Shown here: positions 46,561-58,028 of the stretch, piece after piece
Numbering within the stretch: the first letter of the stretch is position 1
How the letters are laid out: the number at the start of each line of letters is the position of its first letter
DNA from: Endomychus coccineus
Lineage: Eukaryota > Arthropoda > Insecta > Coleoptera > Endomychidae
Assembly (NCBI GenBank): GCA_958510875.1
Contig: OY294068.1
Coordinates: forward strand, 33,894,297-33,958,296
Reading direction: 5' to 3'
Length of the DNA: 64,000 nucleotides
Translations under genes and position numbers: made by a program
Notes under the pieces: model-generated
Told to the model about the DNA's origin: nothing
The model's database searches: none
What the model saw: the letters and a program-made list of their open reading frames with translations, nothing else

Positions 46561-47480
46561 CCCTAAATCCATCTGGAACTAAATAATAGTTATTCGATCC
46601 AAATAATATCAAAATTAATCAACCGTAAACAACAAAACCACATTCACTTCTGTAGGTATATACCCAAAAATTGAAATTCAAGAAGAGAAGAGATTTGTTA
46701 TTTTGGAAAATCACTGAATAAATCCAAAACATTTTGAAACAACACGGCATGAATTTGCATCCAAACTCAATTCCACGTTAGGACATATATTATGCAAAAT
46801 AAAAACAAACCTCGAGTCTATAAGCTATCTTGTCAGGAATTCGATTCCTTTTATATTGGCCAACTGAAAGCTTATTTTCTATTAGGTTCAATGAACATAA
46901 ACGATGCTTTAGACTATCTAAAACAGATTCCATGATTTTTTCAGTAAGAATCATTCTCCTTCCCTGAAATAGACAGTCACACAAGAACAATACCCTACTC
47001 CATGTGGATCAAACAGACCTAATTTAAAGCTATGTAATGTATTTATTCCAAGAATCATTGTCCTGATTATCTTCTGTATCTACTGTTAATATCAATTCGT
47101 CATTATTACAATGTAAAAACCCAAGATTCATAGAAACGTTCTTAAATTGGCAATACTGAGGGCATATTCCGCCCTCATGCGGTAGAGCACTCGAGCTGCC
47201 ATTAGCATTGCTGAATTATAAAGTAAGCCATTGTAATGGTTGAATAAGTTGAGCTCTCTATTCTCAACTAATGAATGAAAAAATAGCTATACCTTCTTGG
47301 TCTCAGATACAAGTTGCTCTACCCTCTTAGTATCAGACAAAACGTTTTATAAATTTTAGTGGTTTATTTAGTACAAAGGTATTTGTAGAAAGTGTATTAT
47401 TTAAATTATGAATAAACAATAAAACTACAGGCCACAAAGAAACCCTTCAATGAAGTTTTCCTACAAAATGACCATGTATG
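46561..47480. other. No gene seen
   Basis: Lies upstream of the CRAL-TRIO exon. A 5' untranslated exon or promoter could be here but cannot be recognised from sequence. GAGGGC...GCCCTC at 47158-47174 is a short inverted repeat. Confidence 0.35.
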
Positions 47481-47743
47481 CGAATATTTCTATATATAGA
47501 GTAGACTACTGAGCCTTTCACTGAAAAGTTGACGGACATACTGCGCTCTCACTCGCACGATGTGCGCGCGTAATAATACTTATTCTTGTATTCTTATACT
47601 CTTGTGATAGAAGGGGAGACCGTGCGAGTGAGAGCGCACTACGAACGCACTACATGTGTGGAAAGGACAGAATGTCCGACTACTTACCAGCGCTTTCCTA
47701 GGCTTAACGCACTACTTGTCTACTCTATATATAGAACTCTTTG
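47481..47743. mobile_element. P-type MITE, subfamily 1
   Basis: Inverted ends share TTCTATATATAGAGTAGAC; the right end CTCTTTG matches the CAAAGAG start of the MITE at 49991. Inner GCGCTCTCACTCGCAC / GTGCGAGTGAGAGCGC arms are GC-rich. The left end is mutated and no clean target duplication is visible. It lies 150 bp upstream of the first CRAL-TRIO coding exon. Confidence 0.6.
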
Positions 47744-47892
47744 ATTATATGCGATAAAATAGCTTATTAGTCATAACATGTCATTAAAGTTTGTTTATTC
47801 AAGAGCGCAACATCATTGCAGAGTAATTTAGTAGGGATCTTTACTTCCCTGATTGTGAGTCTTATTATACTACCAATTTATAATTTTCCAGA

Positions 47893-48001
47893 ATGAGTAT
47901 CGTTCAAAAGGAATACGAAAAAGACAGTAAACTCAAACCTAATGATGTGAAACAACTTCAAGAATGGCTTCAAAGTCAGCCTCACCTACCGAAAATGACA
48001 G
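47893..48001 (+). CDS. CRAL-TRIO lipid-transfer protein gene, coding exon 1
   Basis: The acceptor TTTTCCAG at 47884-47891 is followed by A and ATG at 47893, so at least one untranslated exon may lie upstream. The exon encodes MSIVQKEYEKDSKLKPNDVK, QLQEWLQSQPHLPKMT and ends G|GTGAGT (phase 1). The pattern KxxDVxxLxxWLxxQPHLPK is the start of the CRAL-TRIO N-terminal helical domain of alpha-tocopherol-transfer-like proteins. These cytosolic proteins bind and carry small lipids such as tocopherol or retinoids. Family members have about 300 residues; 173 are encoded by the three exons seen here. The frame stays open across all junctions. Substrate unknown. Confidence 0.85.
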
Positions 48002-48410
48002 GTGAGTAAACTACATCATGTAATAGTTTCGTTTTTGTTCATCATCCCATTAAATTTGATTATTTTTAAAGCCTCCTATTTCAACTGAAACTTAATATAA
48101 TAACATAATGCAGAGAAGAATATTTGAAATAATGCAAAAATTGGCGACAATGCTTTGATTAAATATATAAAGTATTGGACTATAAATTTTTAATTTATTT
48201 ATTTATTCATTACAACGCTCAACGACAAAACCATTTAGAGAGCGAGGTGGTATTATATATAAATTACAACTAAATAGAGAATACAACAATAAAAATATAA
48301 ATATAATTATACAATACACGCGAATATTTCAGGCTTAGAAAGTAAAACGGAGATTAGATTCGAGAAAATATCAATAAAGATTCTTCACCCATGTATGACT
48401 TATATATTAA
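48002..48410. other. Start of intron 1, no other feature
   Basis: Contains a TTTATTTATTTATTCATT tract at 48194-48211, possibly the tail of an old retroelement. Confidence 0.35.
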
Positions 48411-48453
48411 TTCTCGGGAAATAGGACCCACCAACATATATGCTTATTATTTT

Positions 48454-48497
48454 CGTCTTTACGTACGTTTCGGTCTCACGACCGTCATCAGAAGACT
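48454..48497 (-). ncRNA. Hammerhead-ribozyme-like motif, family A, intact core
   Basis: Minus strand: AGTCTT - CTGATGA - C - GGTC/GTGA/GACC - GAAA - CGTACG - TA - AAGACG. The CTGATGA and GAAA cores are intact; stem I pairs at five of six positions; stem III is the self-complementary CGTACG, as in retroelement hammerheads that work best as dimers. Cleavage would fall after the GTA. Best candidate in the window. Confidence 0.6.
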
Positions 48498-48688
48498 TAT
48501 TATGTCTAAAACGGGATTTCTTAAAACTAATTGTATCAGGCTAAAGCGTCCTTATCGCACCAATTTCAAATTAAAATACCGAACGCCGAAACGAACAGAA
48601 ACACGAATTATCAATTATACAGTTTTTCAATTGAAATTGGTGCGATAAGGACACTTTGTGCTAATACATTTAGTTTTAAGACATAATA

Positions 48689-48732
48689 AGTCTTCTAATG
48701 ATAGTCGTGAGACCGAAACGTACGCAAAGACG
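48689..48732 (+). ncRNA. Hammerhead-ribozyme-like motif, family A, core mutated
   Basis: AGTCTT - CTAATGA - T - AGTC/GTGA/GACC - GAAA - CGTACG - CA - AAGACG. The core G to A change and loss of the T in GTA should abolish cleavage. Confidence 0.45.
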
Positions 48733-48869
48733 AAAATAGGCATAGATGTTAGTGTGACCTATTTCCCGCGAATTGATATACAGTTCAAAATGTCTACCTA
48801 CTTGTTCACCTATGCTGTTTTGCAAGTGTTACGCACTGGAGAATTCAATCAGACATTAGTTGATTAGGT

Positions 48870-49499
48870 TGATAAAGACTTTAGTTTCCACGCAATAATA
48901 ACCTAGGAATATTGGAATTCAATACAGAGAGGACAGAATCATCAATTAGGCTAGAAATTAAATAACGTGAATATGATTCTTCAATTCTGGTCATAAGCGG
49001 CTCGTTTACGGAGGATGATGGACATTTATATTCTACCTGTTTTGTCTTTCAGAATTTTGCAATTTAACAAAATTGCTCTCGTGCTCTTATTATTCATTCG
49101 TTATTTCATTCATTTCTTCCATAGTTAGATATGAATTTGTTAGTCAATGGAAGCATATTATGCATTGACACTTGAAACTTTAAAATTGGCTTTCTTCGAA
49201 AACTGTGGGTCAAAGCGAGTTCAGATAAGACCATCTTTTTTTGGAAGAAAGATGGACATTTTCAATATTGCGAAATTTTAGAACACAAAAGTTATGAATA
49301 AAAATGTCCATTGTTCCTCCCAAATCAGCAGCTTATCTTATCATTTAAAAATCATAAATCACGCCATAAGATTTTCCATATTTACCACGAATTGAATGTT
49401 ACATACAGGATACAGAATGTTATTACTCAAAAGGAAACAGTTTTGAGTGTTTGGTTCCATCTTCAAAGAGCTTCCTTCAACCATTCTTGCCTAAGGTGT
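48870..49499. other. Intron 1, no feature seen
   Basis: AT-rich, no recognised element. Confidence 0.35.
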
Positions 49500-49507
49500 T
49501 CTACGTC

Positions 49508-49956
49508 CAACGCCGGATTTAGGGGAGGGCAACCGGGGCTACAGCCACGGGGCCCGACAATAGACTTAAGAAAAAAAATCTTTCAAATTCCGACTAGTAA
49601 ACAACTTTCCCTTTGATATTTTTTTCGCTGTTTCACCTTTACCTTCACCTTTGTACAAACATGATTATATTGTTCTTAAATATTAACAGATATCATTGAT
49701 CTATATTTGTTCACTCCAATCAGGCAATCAGTAAAATATAAAAATCTCAAATGGCCCTGATGAGCACTTGTAATTTATTTATATTTATATATGTTTGTTA
49801 AATACTAAAAGAATTTACTTGGTTTCACAATAAATTATTTATTGAAAAACTCGACTGAAAAAATTGTTCATTTTATTTGGAAAATAATTTGGGGCCAGGG
49901 GACCTCCACTCCTTTGTTGTTGCCCCGAGGCCTCCAGACCTCTAAATCCGGCCCTG
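49508..49956. mobile_element. hAT MITE in intron 1
   Basis: Inverted ends CAACGCCGGATTTAGG and CTAAATCCGGCCCTG, with a perfect 8-bp repeat TCTACGTC on both sides (49500-49507 and 49957-49964). 449 bp, no coding capacity. Ends are related to those of the hAT element at 38541 (GCCGGATTTAGG versus GCCGGATTAAGG). The GGGGCCC-rich subterminal parts are typical of this hAT group. Confidence 0.8.
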
Positions 49957-49990
49957 TCTACGTCAACTTGACATAAAAGGCGCTCCAGAA

Positions 49991-50264
49991 CAAAGAGTTC
50001 TATAACTAGAGTGGACAAGTAAGGCATTTATTCATACAAATCGAGTGCGTCTGGGCATTTATTCATACGAATCGAGTGCGTCTGTCCTTCTTGCTCACGT
50101 AACCCCCACGCGCTCGTACTATAGAGCGCGTAACGCCACGTCGTATTATACACGAGACGCGCCCGCGCGGTAAGAAATAGTGCGACAGAGAACGCATACC
50201 TACTCGCGTATGAATGTAATAATTGGTAGGATCTATGTGTCCACTCTAGTTATAGAACTCGTTG
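49991..50264. mobile_element. P-type MITE, subfamily 2, in intron 1
   Basis: Ends CAAAGAGTTCTATAAC and inverse of CAACGAGTTCTATAAC, extending through TAGAGTGGACA, with a perfect 8-bp repeat CTCCAGAA (49983-49990 and 50265-50272). CA...TG ends and an 8-bp duplication fit the P superfamily. The centre is GC-rich, and CATTTATTCATACRAATCGA is duplicated at 50026 and 50055. Confidence 0.8.
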
Positions 50265-50272
50265 CTCCAGAA

Positions 50273-50792
50273 TGTCCATTTTCTTGTGTGAAGAGTGCTT
50301 GTGTATATGAATAATATTGTTACGTTCTTAGCGTCCAGAAAATTCAACATTACGTTATTAATTTGCATCCGGAAACTCATCTTTGACAAGAAATCTCACA
50401 CATCATTTTTGTCGAACCTCTTTATGGATTTGCATGGAATCAATTTGCCCATTGCTTGGGTGCTTTTAAATTAAATTTCTTGGCATTTTAATGTTTTTAT
50501 GTCGTCCGAACAAGCTACAGTGAGAGAATTTGTAGCACTATTAGCGACTATTCAAAATCTTCTTACAGCTCGACCATCATAGCTTGGTATCTGAGATGCG
50601 CGGAAGAAACAGTGAAAGAGCCACTGTGCAATAGAGACAGAGAAAGGCAAGTTCCTGGAATGTATAGTCCGTGTAACAATTATTAACAATTTGTTTGATT
50701 CCACTATATAATTATAAACCTTTCAAAGTGGCAGGCCATAATTACCTGCACACATAGATTAAACTGTCGGTTATTACATTTCAAGGATTGTA
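50273..50792. other. Intron 1, no feature seen
   Basis: No recognised element or coding similarity. Confidence 0.35.
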
Positions 50793-51044
50793 TTAAGTGG
50801 AATTTAACAGGGTTAACAAAGTGGAATTTCCTAAATCTAGTTGCTCGTTAAGTAGATTGTTTGAATATTTTTTTTCTAATATTTCCATAGATTCTAATAG
50901 ATAAAGTTTTCTACCCTCCGTAATTGTATGTAAGATATTGAAGTTTTCTAGTAAAGGAAAACGGTGTGGGGTTTCTAGAAAGTGGTTTGAAAATTTGAAT
51001 TTCTTTTTATTTGATTGAAATGACTCAAAATTGTCTTTCATCAT
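50793..51044 (-). pseudogene. Penelope-like endonuclease C-terminal fragment
   Basis: The minus-strand open frame includes FSNHFLETPHRFPLLENFNI, EGRKLYLLESMEI and NNLLNEQLDLGNS, the pattern FAxHLLExxHxF...NILH...GxxLxxLExxEI...LLNEQ found at the end of Penelope-type GIY-YIG domains. The GIY-YIG core is missing. Confidence 0.5.
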
Positions 51045-51149
51045 TATAATTCCAAATTATATTTACAAACACATTTACCTAGAAAATTTACAAACTAACG
51101 TAGGTCTTATTATTTTCAACAATTATGTTTTGAGCACGTACATCTTCCT

Positions 51150-51930
51150 TTAATTCCTCTATCCAGTCAAATCGATCTCTTCTACATCATCAGTTCCATC
51201 CCTTTCTGTATCGGTATCACTATCGTTTTCGGCCAACCTAATAATAAGCTCTTCCACAACTGTATCTGTTGTTGGCTCCTTCAAAATATATCCTCTCTCA
51301 AACCGTTTTGCTTGCTCACACCGAGATATCCGTATGTCCACTGAGAATTCTTTGAATAAATCACCACAATATTGAATGACCTAGTTAAAATTATAATTCA
51401 CATATAATTTCATTTCAGCCCAAACCAACTCAATGGGATTCAGACGTGGGTGATATGGAGGCAGTCGCAATTCGTGGTCACCTTTTACATTAAAGAGTGT
51501 GTCAATTTCATATCTTTTGTACCTTGGTATTTGGGTTTTTTTTAGGTTGTAAAGTTGTGGTCTTAACATTTTGTTACCAAAAGGTATACCTCTAAACAGC
51601 AACCATTCTTGCATTTCCGCTTTCCTTGATAACGATGTTGACGATTTTTTCACTTATTTGTTATGGTAGTGTTGTCAATTACCACAACACTTTTTGGTTG
51701 CAAATTGAGAATGAGTTTTTTCGAAACTCACTTCTTGTAGTTTCCGTAATTCATGTCATCATGGTAGTCGCCACTTGTGTTGTTTGATTTTCATCTAATA
51801 TATAGACATTGAGAACAAACCCATTTTCGCAACCTGCTTGCATTATGATAAGACGAGGTCCCTAGCCTTTAATTGTAAACGGCATTTTAAAATTAAGAAC
51901 TTTTCAAAACGCACAAACTATCACAAGATT
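51150..51930 (-). pseudogene. Tc1/mariner-like DDE transposase remnant
   Basis: Minus strand, broken: GPRLIIMQAGCENGFV at about 51855, SGDYHDDMNYGNYKK at 51760, VVVIDN at 51680 (second catalytic Asp), then the open frame 51381-51653 with SRKAEMQEWLLFRGIPF and LRLPPYHPRLNPIELVWAEM (the third catalytic position lies in LNPIE), and 51159-51341 with the acidic tail SDTDTERDGTDD. This order matches a transposase family widespread in insects. Several frameshifts and stops. Ends of the element were not found. Confidence 0.65.
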
Positions 51931-51934
51931 TAAA

Positions 51935-52785
51935 TTTTCTCTACGGACTGTACTTAGCCGATGCAAACACTACGAATACACCGTTTAAACTGAGCTCTCC
52001 AGCCTTAGGCTACTGCGCATCCAAAACGCAGAGACTAAGGAACTATCATTCTTACAATACAGATTAAAATTTAAAATTCGTTATTTCATAAAACATTATG
52101 AAATAATAGTATTTTATGCAATGTAATGATGATAATACATGAGTACGAAGTAAGTTGAGACATGTGCGAGTGTATTAATAGCCATTACATGTCGTTGCAT
52201 ACACTATTTTTTTCACGACCAGTTGTAATAAATAAGAAAATTAACAATTTATTTCTGTTAGGTTAACAATGAGTCTGAATTGTCAAAATTGATAGAATTT
52301 AGATCTGTCAGATGTTGGACGCAAAATTTGGTATTGACAGAATATTGCTGTATGTCGATTTTCTATTGGCCAACATATGTTACATAATGAAAATCCGTGT
52401 TATAATGGACCACATTAATAAATTGTTTCAATAATTTTTTCTGAAACTACAAAAAAATAAGTGCGTTACTATGCAAACCTGAATACTTAATGCCAGCTAA
52501 TATACAAACATAGTAAATAATGAAATAAAAATTGATGTTTGATGATCCCATCCTTATCTCTCCCTCGTTGTTCACCCTCATTATAAACAAGCTGGGACTG
52601 TCAAAGTAAATAAACGTAAAACGTCAGTATAGATAGATACATCTTTATTTGAAATAGGATATCCTAATATACAAATAATGTGGAAAGTATAAAGTAAAAA
52701 CGTAAAAAAGTATGTGATACATAATATTGAAATGATTTGAAATATATGATAAATATTAATAATATCACAGAGCAAAAATTCTGGC
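51935..52785. other. Intron 1, no feature seen
   Basis: AT-rich. The open frame 52581-52775 (minus) is low-complexity and may be 3' sequence of the adjoining RT remnant. Confidence 0.35.
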
Positions 52786-52789
52786 TACA

Positions 52790-53965
52790 GATAACAAACA
52801 CATAATAAATATCATATTTGTACATTTGAAGCAAATTTCTTGAGTTCGTTTTTGAAAATGTTCAGAGATGGCTACTTTTAATTAGATTTGGTAATTTGGT
52901 AATGATCAAAATCCTCGAAAAACAAAGAGTTCATGGTGTTTTTGTAATTATTTCGAGTGAAGTGGTGGTGAATATCATGATGGAAGACAATGTAGTGTTT
53001 AAGATAGTCCTAATTTGTTCAATATTGTGTATATGAATAGTGAAATAAAACAGTCTTTTGGAAATAGATTGCCTATTTAAAACATTAAGCATAATAGTAA
53101 TACCGCACTTCAAAATGATCCTCATACCTCTATTCTCAAGTTTTTGGAGTTGAGACAATTTATTCTGATTAAATAGATATAAGAGGAACAGTAGTCGAAG
53201 TATGGCTGAACAATTGGCAACTCTAGAAAAAAAAGACTAATTTCTTCGAAATTTTTTTATGAATACACTCAAAATGTACATCAAACGATAAAGGGTTATC
53301 TTTCTGGAATCCCAGATATTCAGGGGGATTCACTACTTCAATTCTTTCATCATCAATATTGAGATTAATATTTTAAGTCTATTTGTCTGTATTTAAATTT
53401 GTTGGTCATTATCATCGCTTTTGTATTCAATACATTCAGCTTGAGTTTATCCATTTCCAAATACTTGTTGACACTTGCTGAAGTAGTATTCATTTTTGGT
53501 ATAGCCATTCCTAGGTTCACATCACTGCATGCTAATAGTGTATCATCCGCAAAAAAGTACATAAATTTACAATGAACAAACAATGGCATGTCATTTAAAT
53601 ATAGTATGAATAGAAGGGGACCCAGAACATAACCCTGAAGAACTCCAACACCATTTTCAATTTCACAATAGAATGTACCTTTCACTCTAACCAGTTGTTT
53701 TCTATAGGTCAAATAATTAGATAACCAATTGTACAATGTTCCATATCTATTCAATGGTCTCAAATGTTCTCTTGAGCTCAAGGAACACAGCCACAACAAT
53801 CTTATTATTATCCAGCTCAGTTTTGAATTTATTTAGGGATAATTGTACTGATACTCGCACGAGTGCATTTGGCGAAATCCTAATTGGTTATTAGTTAAAA
53901 TGTCGTTTTTTTCAACATATTCAATTAATTGATTATATATTGATGTTTCTAGTACCTTCTCAATC
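52790..53965 (-). pseudogene. Non-LTR retrotransposon RT, large remnant with intact FADD
   Basis: Minus strand from about 53960: PIEKVLETSIYNQLIEYVEK, NDILTNNQLGFRQ (motifs 0-1), then LDNNKIVVAVF and ELKRTFETI (motif A, Asp changed), the open frame 53365-53799 with WLSNYLTYRKQLVRVK, VLQGYVLGPLLFILYLNDMP (normally PQGSVLGP) and YFFADDTLL (intact catalytic pair). The C-terminal part reads KLENRGMRIILKCG and, near 52830-52920, ISEHFQKRTQEI-like pieces. Jockey/CR1-like. Several frameshifts; not active. Confidence 0.75.
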
Positions 53966-54816
53966 GGAGTGTTGATTGGTCTGAGTACGAGGAATTTTAG
54001 ATGTTATTGGAAATGGCGTAATGGATAATAGAGATTATTTGATTAGATTCCATAAATTTACTGTATTCTATAATATGCTCTACTTTCTTCAAATCGGTAC
54101 CGTGACCTAGGTTCGCTACCGATATAGTGAATACAAATGTTATGATAATAAATATGCAACGTAAACATTAGGTCAGCAAGATGTCAACCTTCGTAAGAAG
54201 ACAAGGCTCCACCTTGATGCTTTATATAGAGAACGAAAGCAATTAGGATATGTTAGTATAATATAGTATAATCAAGTATTAAGAAGTATGACTGAAGATG
54301 TAATATGACATACACGTTAATCTACGATAAATAGTGCAAGTTATCTAGATGTACAAGTGTTACATAAACCATAACCAATTACCGAGTTATTCCTATACTA
54401 CCCATAGCTACAGACCCTAAGTACCTTAACACTACAACGGAGGAAGATGATCATATTTCTATTCAAAATTGTACACCTCCAGAAATGAAGGAAGCGCCAA
54501 AAAAAGCCTGTCTTGGATTACTACCACCAAGGACTAGTTTGAAGGAGTACTTTAATAACTCATTTTCTATCCTTGTAACAAAAAATAACTATTTTGTGAC
54601 CCTATTTGTTGAACGTTACTGATTTGTTAATGTTGAAAAAAAATTTGGTTTGATCACTCTCCAGTTTCAACTATTCGTCGGCTGATCTAAAGATTAAAAT
54701 TACTATGCTTATATTAGGCCATCAGTTTGATTTTTGTCCAGAATATCTACTACTCCAACTATCGCAACGACTTGTTCGAAAGTTAAGTCAATTAATCTAT
54801 GTCATTATTCTTGCAG
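53966..54816. other. End of intron 1, no feature seen
   Basis: No recognised repeat. The acceptor TTATTCTTGCAG immediately precedes exon 2. Confidence 0.35.
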
Positions 54817-54973
54817 AACTCGAAGTAATCTGGTTCCTACAAAGTTGTTACTTCAGTAATGAAGCTGCTAAAGCAGCCATTGATACTTATTTCACTATGA
54901 AAACGATGTCGCCAGAAGTATTTGGAACTAGGAATACCAAACTTCCAGCAGTTCGAGATAGTTTAAACGTTGC
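54817..54973 (+). CDS. CRAL-TRIO gene, coding exon 2
   Basis: Enters in phase 1 (G from exon 1 plus AA gives Glu). It encodes ELEVIWFLQSCYFSNEAAKA, AIDTYFTMKTMSPEVFGTRN and TKLPAVRDSLNV and ends GC|GTAAGT (phase 2). The pattern (D/E)LExIxFLxSCYxSxExAKxxIDxYxTxRxxxPExF is the second half of the CRAL-TRIO N-terminal domain. Frame and phases agree with both neighbours; there is no stop or odd residue. Confidence 0.9.
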
Positions 54974-55195
54974 GTAAGTTCATTTCCAATTAAATTTCTA
55001 CCATTCTACATGTACATTGAAAGTTTCAGTTTCAGAATCATTTCGCTCACTGAATAAAGTCTGAGCAAGTAGTGTCTTGCATCAATAGTCTCAGAAGTTA
55101 TAGCTGCCAATTTACTGAAATATGTAAGACATTGTATTCCATTTCAGTTATACCTACATGTATTTTGGCCAATAAAGCGTATTGTCTCTTCTTCA
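54974..55195. other. Start of intron 2
   Basis: TCATTTCGCTCACTGAAT at 55039-55056 is similar to 56685-56703, suggesting remnants of the same repeat. Confidence 0.3.
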
Positions 55196-55199
55196 ATAT

Positions 55200-55510
55200 T
55201 ATTATGGTTGAGATCAAGATTAAGATTATTGTTAGGGGTGTGGCTCCTACTGCATACTTGGAGGATTATTATATCCTCCTCTTGGTACTGTTTACTGTAC
55301 GCCGAGGACCTTCAGATTCTTTCGAAAGACTAATAGTTTTCCAGGCTCTCTATGGCCGTGTTGTAAGTTTTGTATAGGCTTCTGCGGAGTTGTGTGACTC
55401 CGCAGCTGGTGAGCTTATGCATTGGTGTTTCTCGCGTTACTCTGCATAATCTACACGTTCTATCACTATGCCAATTTTTTCAAACGACCATTGAGTTTGC
55501 TATATAGTCC
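55200..55510 (-). pseudogene. I-like non-LTR retrotransposon 3' remnant
   Basis: The minus strand near 55400-55500 reads LNGRLKKLA, then RTCRLCRVTRETPMHKLTSC, similar to the Cys/His-rich end after the RNase H domain (GHxxLxxHLxxIGxxxxxxCRxCxxxxETxxHxLxxC) of I/LOA-type elements. Broken and short. Confidence 0.45.
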
Positions 55511-55799
55511 AGTCAATGAAGCATTTTAGCTATGAATTTATTTTCCAGTACTTAAATGGATTTTTATCAATTTTAGTGTTTCATCTCCTGGGCTCCATTA
55601 TATTAGGTGTCTTACATCAGAACGTCCCACTCAAAAATGTGTGGGGTTATTCAGAAAATGGTGGTCAAACAGGGAAAATGGTTTACATAGTTTTTGGGTT
55701 CATAACGCAACGTTTACATCTCAATAATTGTTTTTGATAAATGGTAATTTTCCGAGTTATAGTTTAAAGCAAAAAGAGTAGGGGATGAAAATCTATATA

Positions 55800-56480
55800 A
55801 ATACTTATATACTTTGACTACACGAGAGAGTAACCTATAATGTTCGAAGAACATAGTGTGAGCCAACAGTGGAACATAGGGAGATGAGATAGGCATTCGT
55901 ATTCTTCTTGAAGGTTTGGAGGTTATAGGCATAGGAGAAGACCTCCTCACTAGGTAATGAGTTCCACAACTTCGCCTATCTGGAATCTCTTGTGGTGGAA
56001 TAACAAACAAAATTTCTGATGAATACCGTCCATGGAAATATGTATAGAAAAGTTAAGTCTCCCACCTTTCTACGATGTTCTAGGGAGGTCAATGAACTCG
56101 TAAGTGTGACATCATCAATCAGACAAATAGCTCTCTTCTGGATAGAATCCAAGAGCTTCAGCGTATGTTTGGGAGCCGAACTCCAAACATGTGAACAGTA
56201 CTCCAGGACATGTCGAATCTGTGCTTTGTAGATTATGAGGAGCTGCTGGGATGTAAAGTACCTCTTGGCACGGAATAGATAACAAAGTTTTTGTGAAGCG
56301 GTTTTCGCAATGGACTCACATGATCGTCCCATGAGAGACTGCTGATGCCGAGCATAGTTATGGAAGACTTCATAGGAATATTTGTACCTGACATCATTAT
56401 ATTAGGGATTGTGGGAATCGCCTTCCTGGAGAAGATGCAAGCTTGAGTTTTGGTTGCATAAAAAAATTGGCATTAAGGGT
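55800..56480 (-). pseudogene. Non-LTR RT remnant, C-terminal half, in intron 2
   Basis: Frame 55976-56332 (minus): SIAKTASQKLCYLFRAKRYF, IIYKAQIRHVLEYCSHVWSS, LLDSIQKRAICLIDDVTLTS and EHRRKVGDLTFLY; frame 55714-56010: PPQEIPDRRS, ISSPYVPLLAHTMF. It is the best-preserved copy of the family also at 20.2, 39.5 and 23.6 kb. The RT active site is not included (5' truncation, usual for non-LTR insertions). Confidence 0.75.
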
Positions 56481-56489
56481 TGAAATGTT

Positions 56490-57405
56490 CCAAATCAAAA
56501 TATATTGCACGAATTTTAAAACTGGACTGGTATTTTCCTTCTTTTAAAGTTCATCAGGGAGGATCTTGGACTGTTGACTGTCTATATCCCGAAAGAGAAA
56601 TTCAGTGTTTGGTACTGAGCATAATTTGACTTCTGATCTGGAATTTCGGTGTTTCAGCTTCGTCGCATTCAAGCACGTCCGTTGATCATTTCTCTCACTG
56701 AATGGTGAGCCCAGTTGAGAGTGATTACATCTTGCACTCCTAAGATGTTTAGTTTGGTTTCGTAGTTAAGAACCATCATAGATCTGCTGATGCGTAACGT
56801 ACATTTCTGCTCCATCTATTAAAATAGCTCAGATGTAGCCAATAATCAGTTGCAATGCTATTTTGATACAAATCATACTGCGCCGCTAATCTGGGCTCTG
56901 GTTATTCACTCTATTGACGCTACGCCGATATAAAGCTGTCCATAGATATCATTGTGATGGCTTTATGTTGAGGACCCTATAAGAAGTCCTTGATGAGGAG
57001 TAAGCTTCAATAAAAATCTGGCGTCCAAACAATCAAAATAAGTTAATTGAACCCAGCTCCGGCGAGGTTGAAGTATCATTACAGTCATAGTCAGTATAAA
57101 TCGCCAAAAGTGAATGGAGCCCGTCACAGAGTAAGGATAATCCTTTTTTGCTGTTTCGTTTATTCTAAAGTAACTTACCGAGTGCAGAAAGTGGTACGTG
57201 ATATCAAAGAACTCGCCAAGTATCATTTCCGGGTAAAAAACAGTTGATTGGGATGATAGAGATTATTGGCTGGGAGGTGACATTGCCTCGAGAAGGAGCA
57301 TCTTAGAATAGTATCATTAATTGATCACAGCTATTTTTATTATATTTTTTTTAAATGGTGAATTTTAATTCAATTCACACATTTCATGGGTGAAGTAATT
57401 GTTTA
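56490..57405. other. Intron 2, no clear feature
   Basis: Part (56640-56760) resembles 55030-55110. The opposite-strand open frames at 56963-57226 and 57047-57247 have no recognisable product. Confidence 0.3.
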
Positions 57406-57409
57406 GGTA

Positions 57410-57720
57410 CAGGGTGCTTCAAAACGCATATATAAAGATTACTCCTTCAATTTTTATTGACCGTTACTATACTTATACCGGACGGTTTTTGAAATATTCA
57501 GGTATCAAATTTATGGATTTGTGTTATGTTTCCTGTGACATGAAAAATTTTGTCTGAAACAGTTTCGAAGATATTTACTAAAATCGATCTCCACGCTTCA
57601 CTCTTTAGAAAGTTGGTAATTCCCTAGGAAACCTTTTTCGACACGTGCTTATAGGAAGTTTTTTCCCAAAAAAGGTCTTCTATCAACTGTCCTGCTTCTA
57701 AAGTCTGAGTCGCCTGTACA
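57410..57720. mobile_element. Solitary Tc1/mariner-type terminal repeat
   Basis: TA at 57408-57409 then CAGGGTGCTTCAAAACGCAT, the typical start of a TA-targeting element, followed by AT-rich terminal-repeat-like sequence. No inverse partner found; truncated copy. Confidence 0.4.
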
Positions 57721-58020
57721 TGGGTAGAAATCTTAATTCTTTAACATTATTGATACGCCGCGCTATTTACTATGTCAGATTAAGAATGATGAATGATGAT
57801 ATTAAAGAAGATATCTCAATGATCCAGCATAATTGCATAGCATACAATTTCATCATGAAAGTAACAGCAAGCAAATCGATGAAACAATAATACACATTTA
57901 TTCCCGATCCCAAGGTCTTCTGATTGTGGCCAAGACCACTAGCAGAAATTAAATTCTCCCTCAACAACGCTTATGTTAATAAATTGGATACATTTTCCAA
58001 TACTGATATGAAGTATATTA
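57721..58020. other. Intron 2, no feature seen
   Basis: Target sequence into which the hAT copy 2 inserted; it continues at 59542. Confidence 0.3.
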
Positions 58021-58028
58021 TCGAGAAC

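Larger units (their letters stand above)
48411..48790. repeat. Two Penelope-like family A terminal repeats, head to head, in intron 1
   Basis: Arms of about 150-160 bp (48411-48570 minus, 48625-48790 plus) around a short centre. Each has the AATTGGTGCGATAAGGAC, CTGATGA-type and GTGTGACCTATTTCCCG-like blocks of family A. Inverted pLTR arrangements are known for Penelope-like elements. The open frames across it (48391-48648, 48658-48867) are artefacts. Confidence 0.65.

Noticed and set aside
48391..48867. Two plus-strand open frames of 85 and 69 codons in intron 1
   Set aside because: They read through the two inverse Penelope terminal repeats and have no protein similarity.
49839..50027. Minus-strand frame of 62 codons
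   Set aside because: Runs across the right end of the hAT MITE and into the P-type MITE.
57047..57247. 66-codon frame in intron 2 as a nested gene
   Set aside because: Opposite-strand frame of similar length overlaps it; no similarity or splice context.
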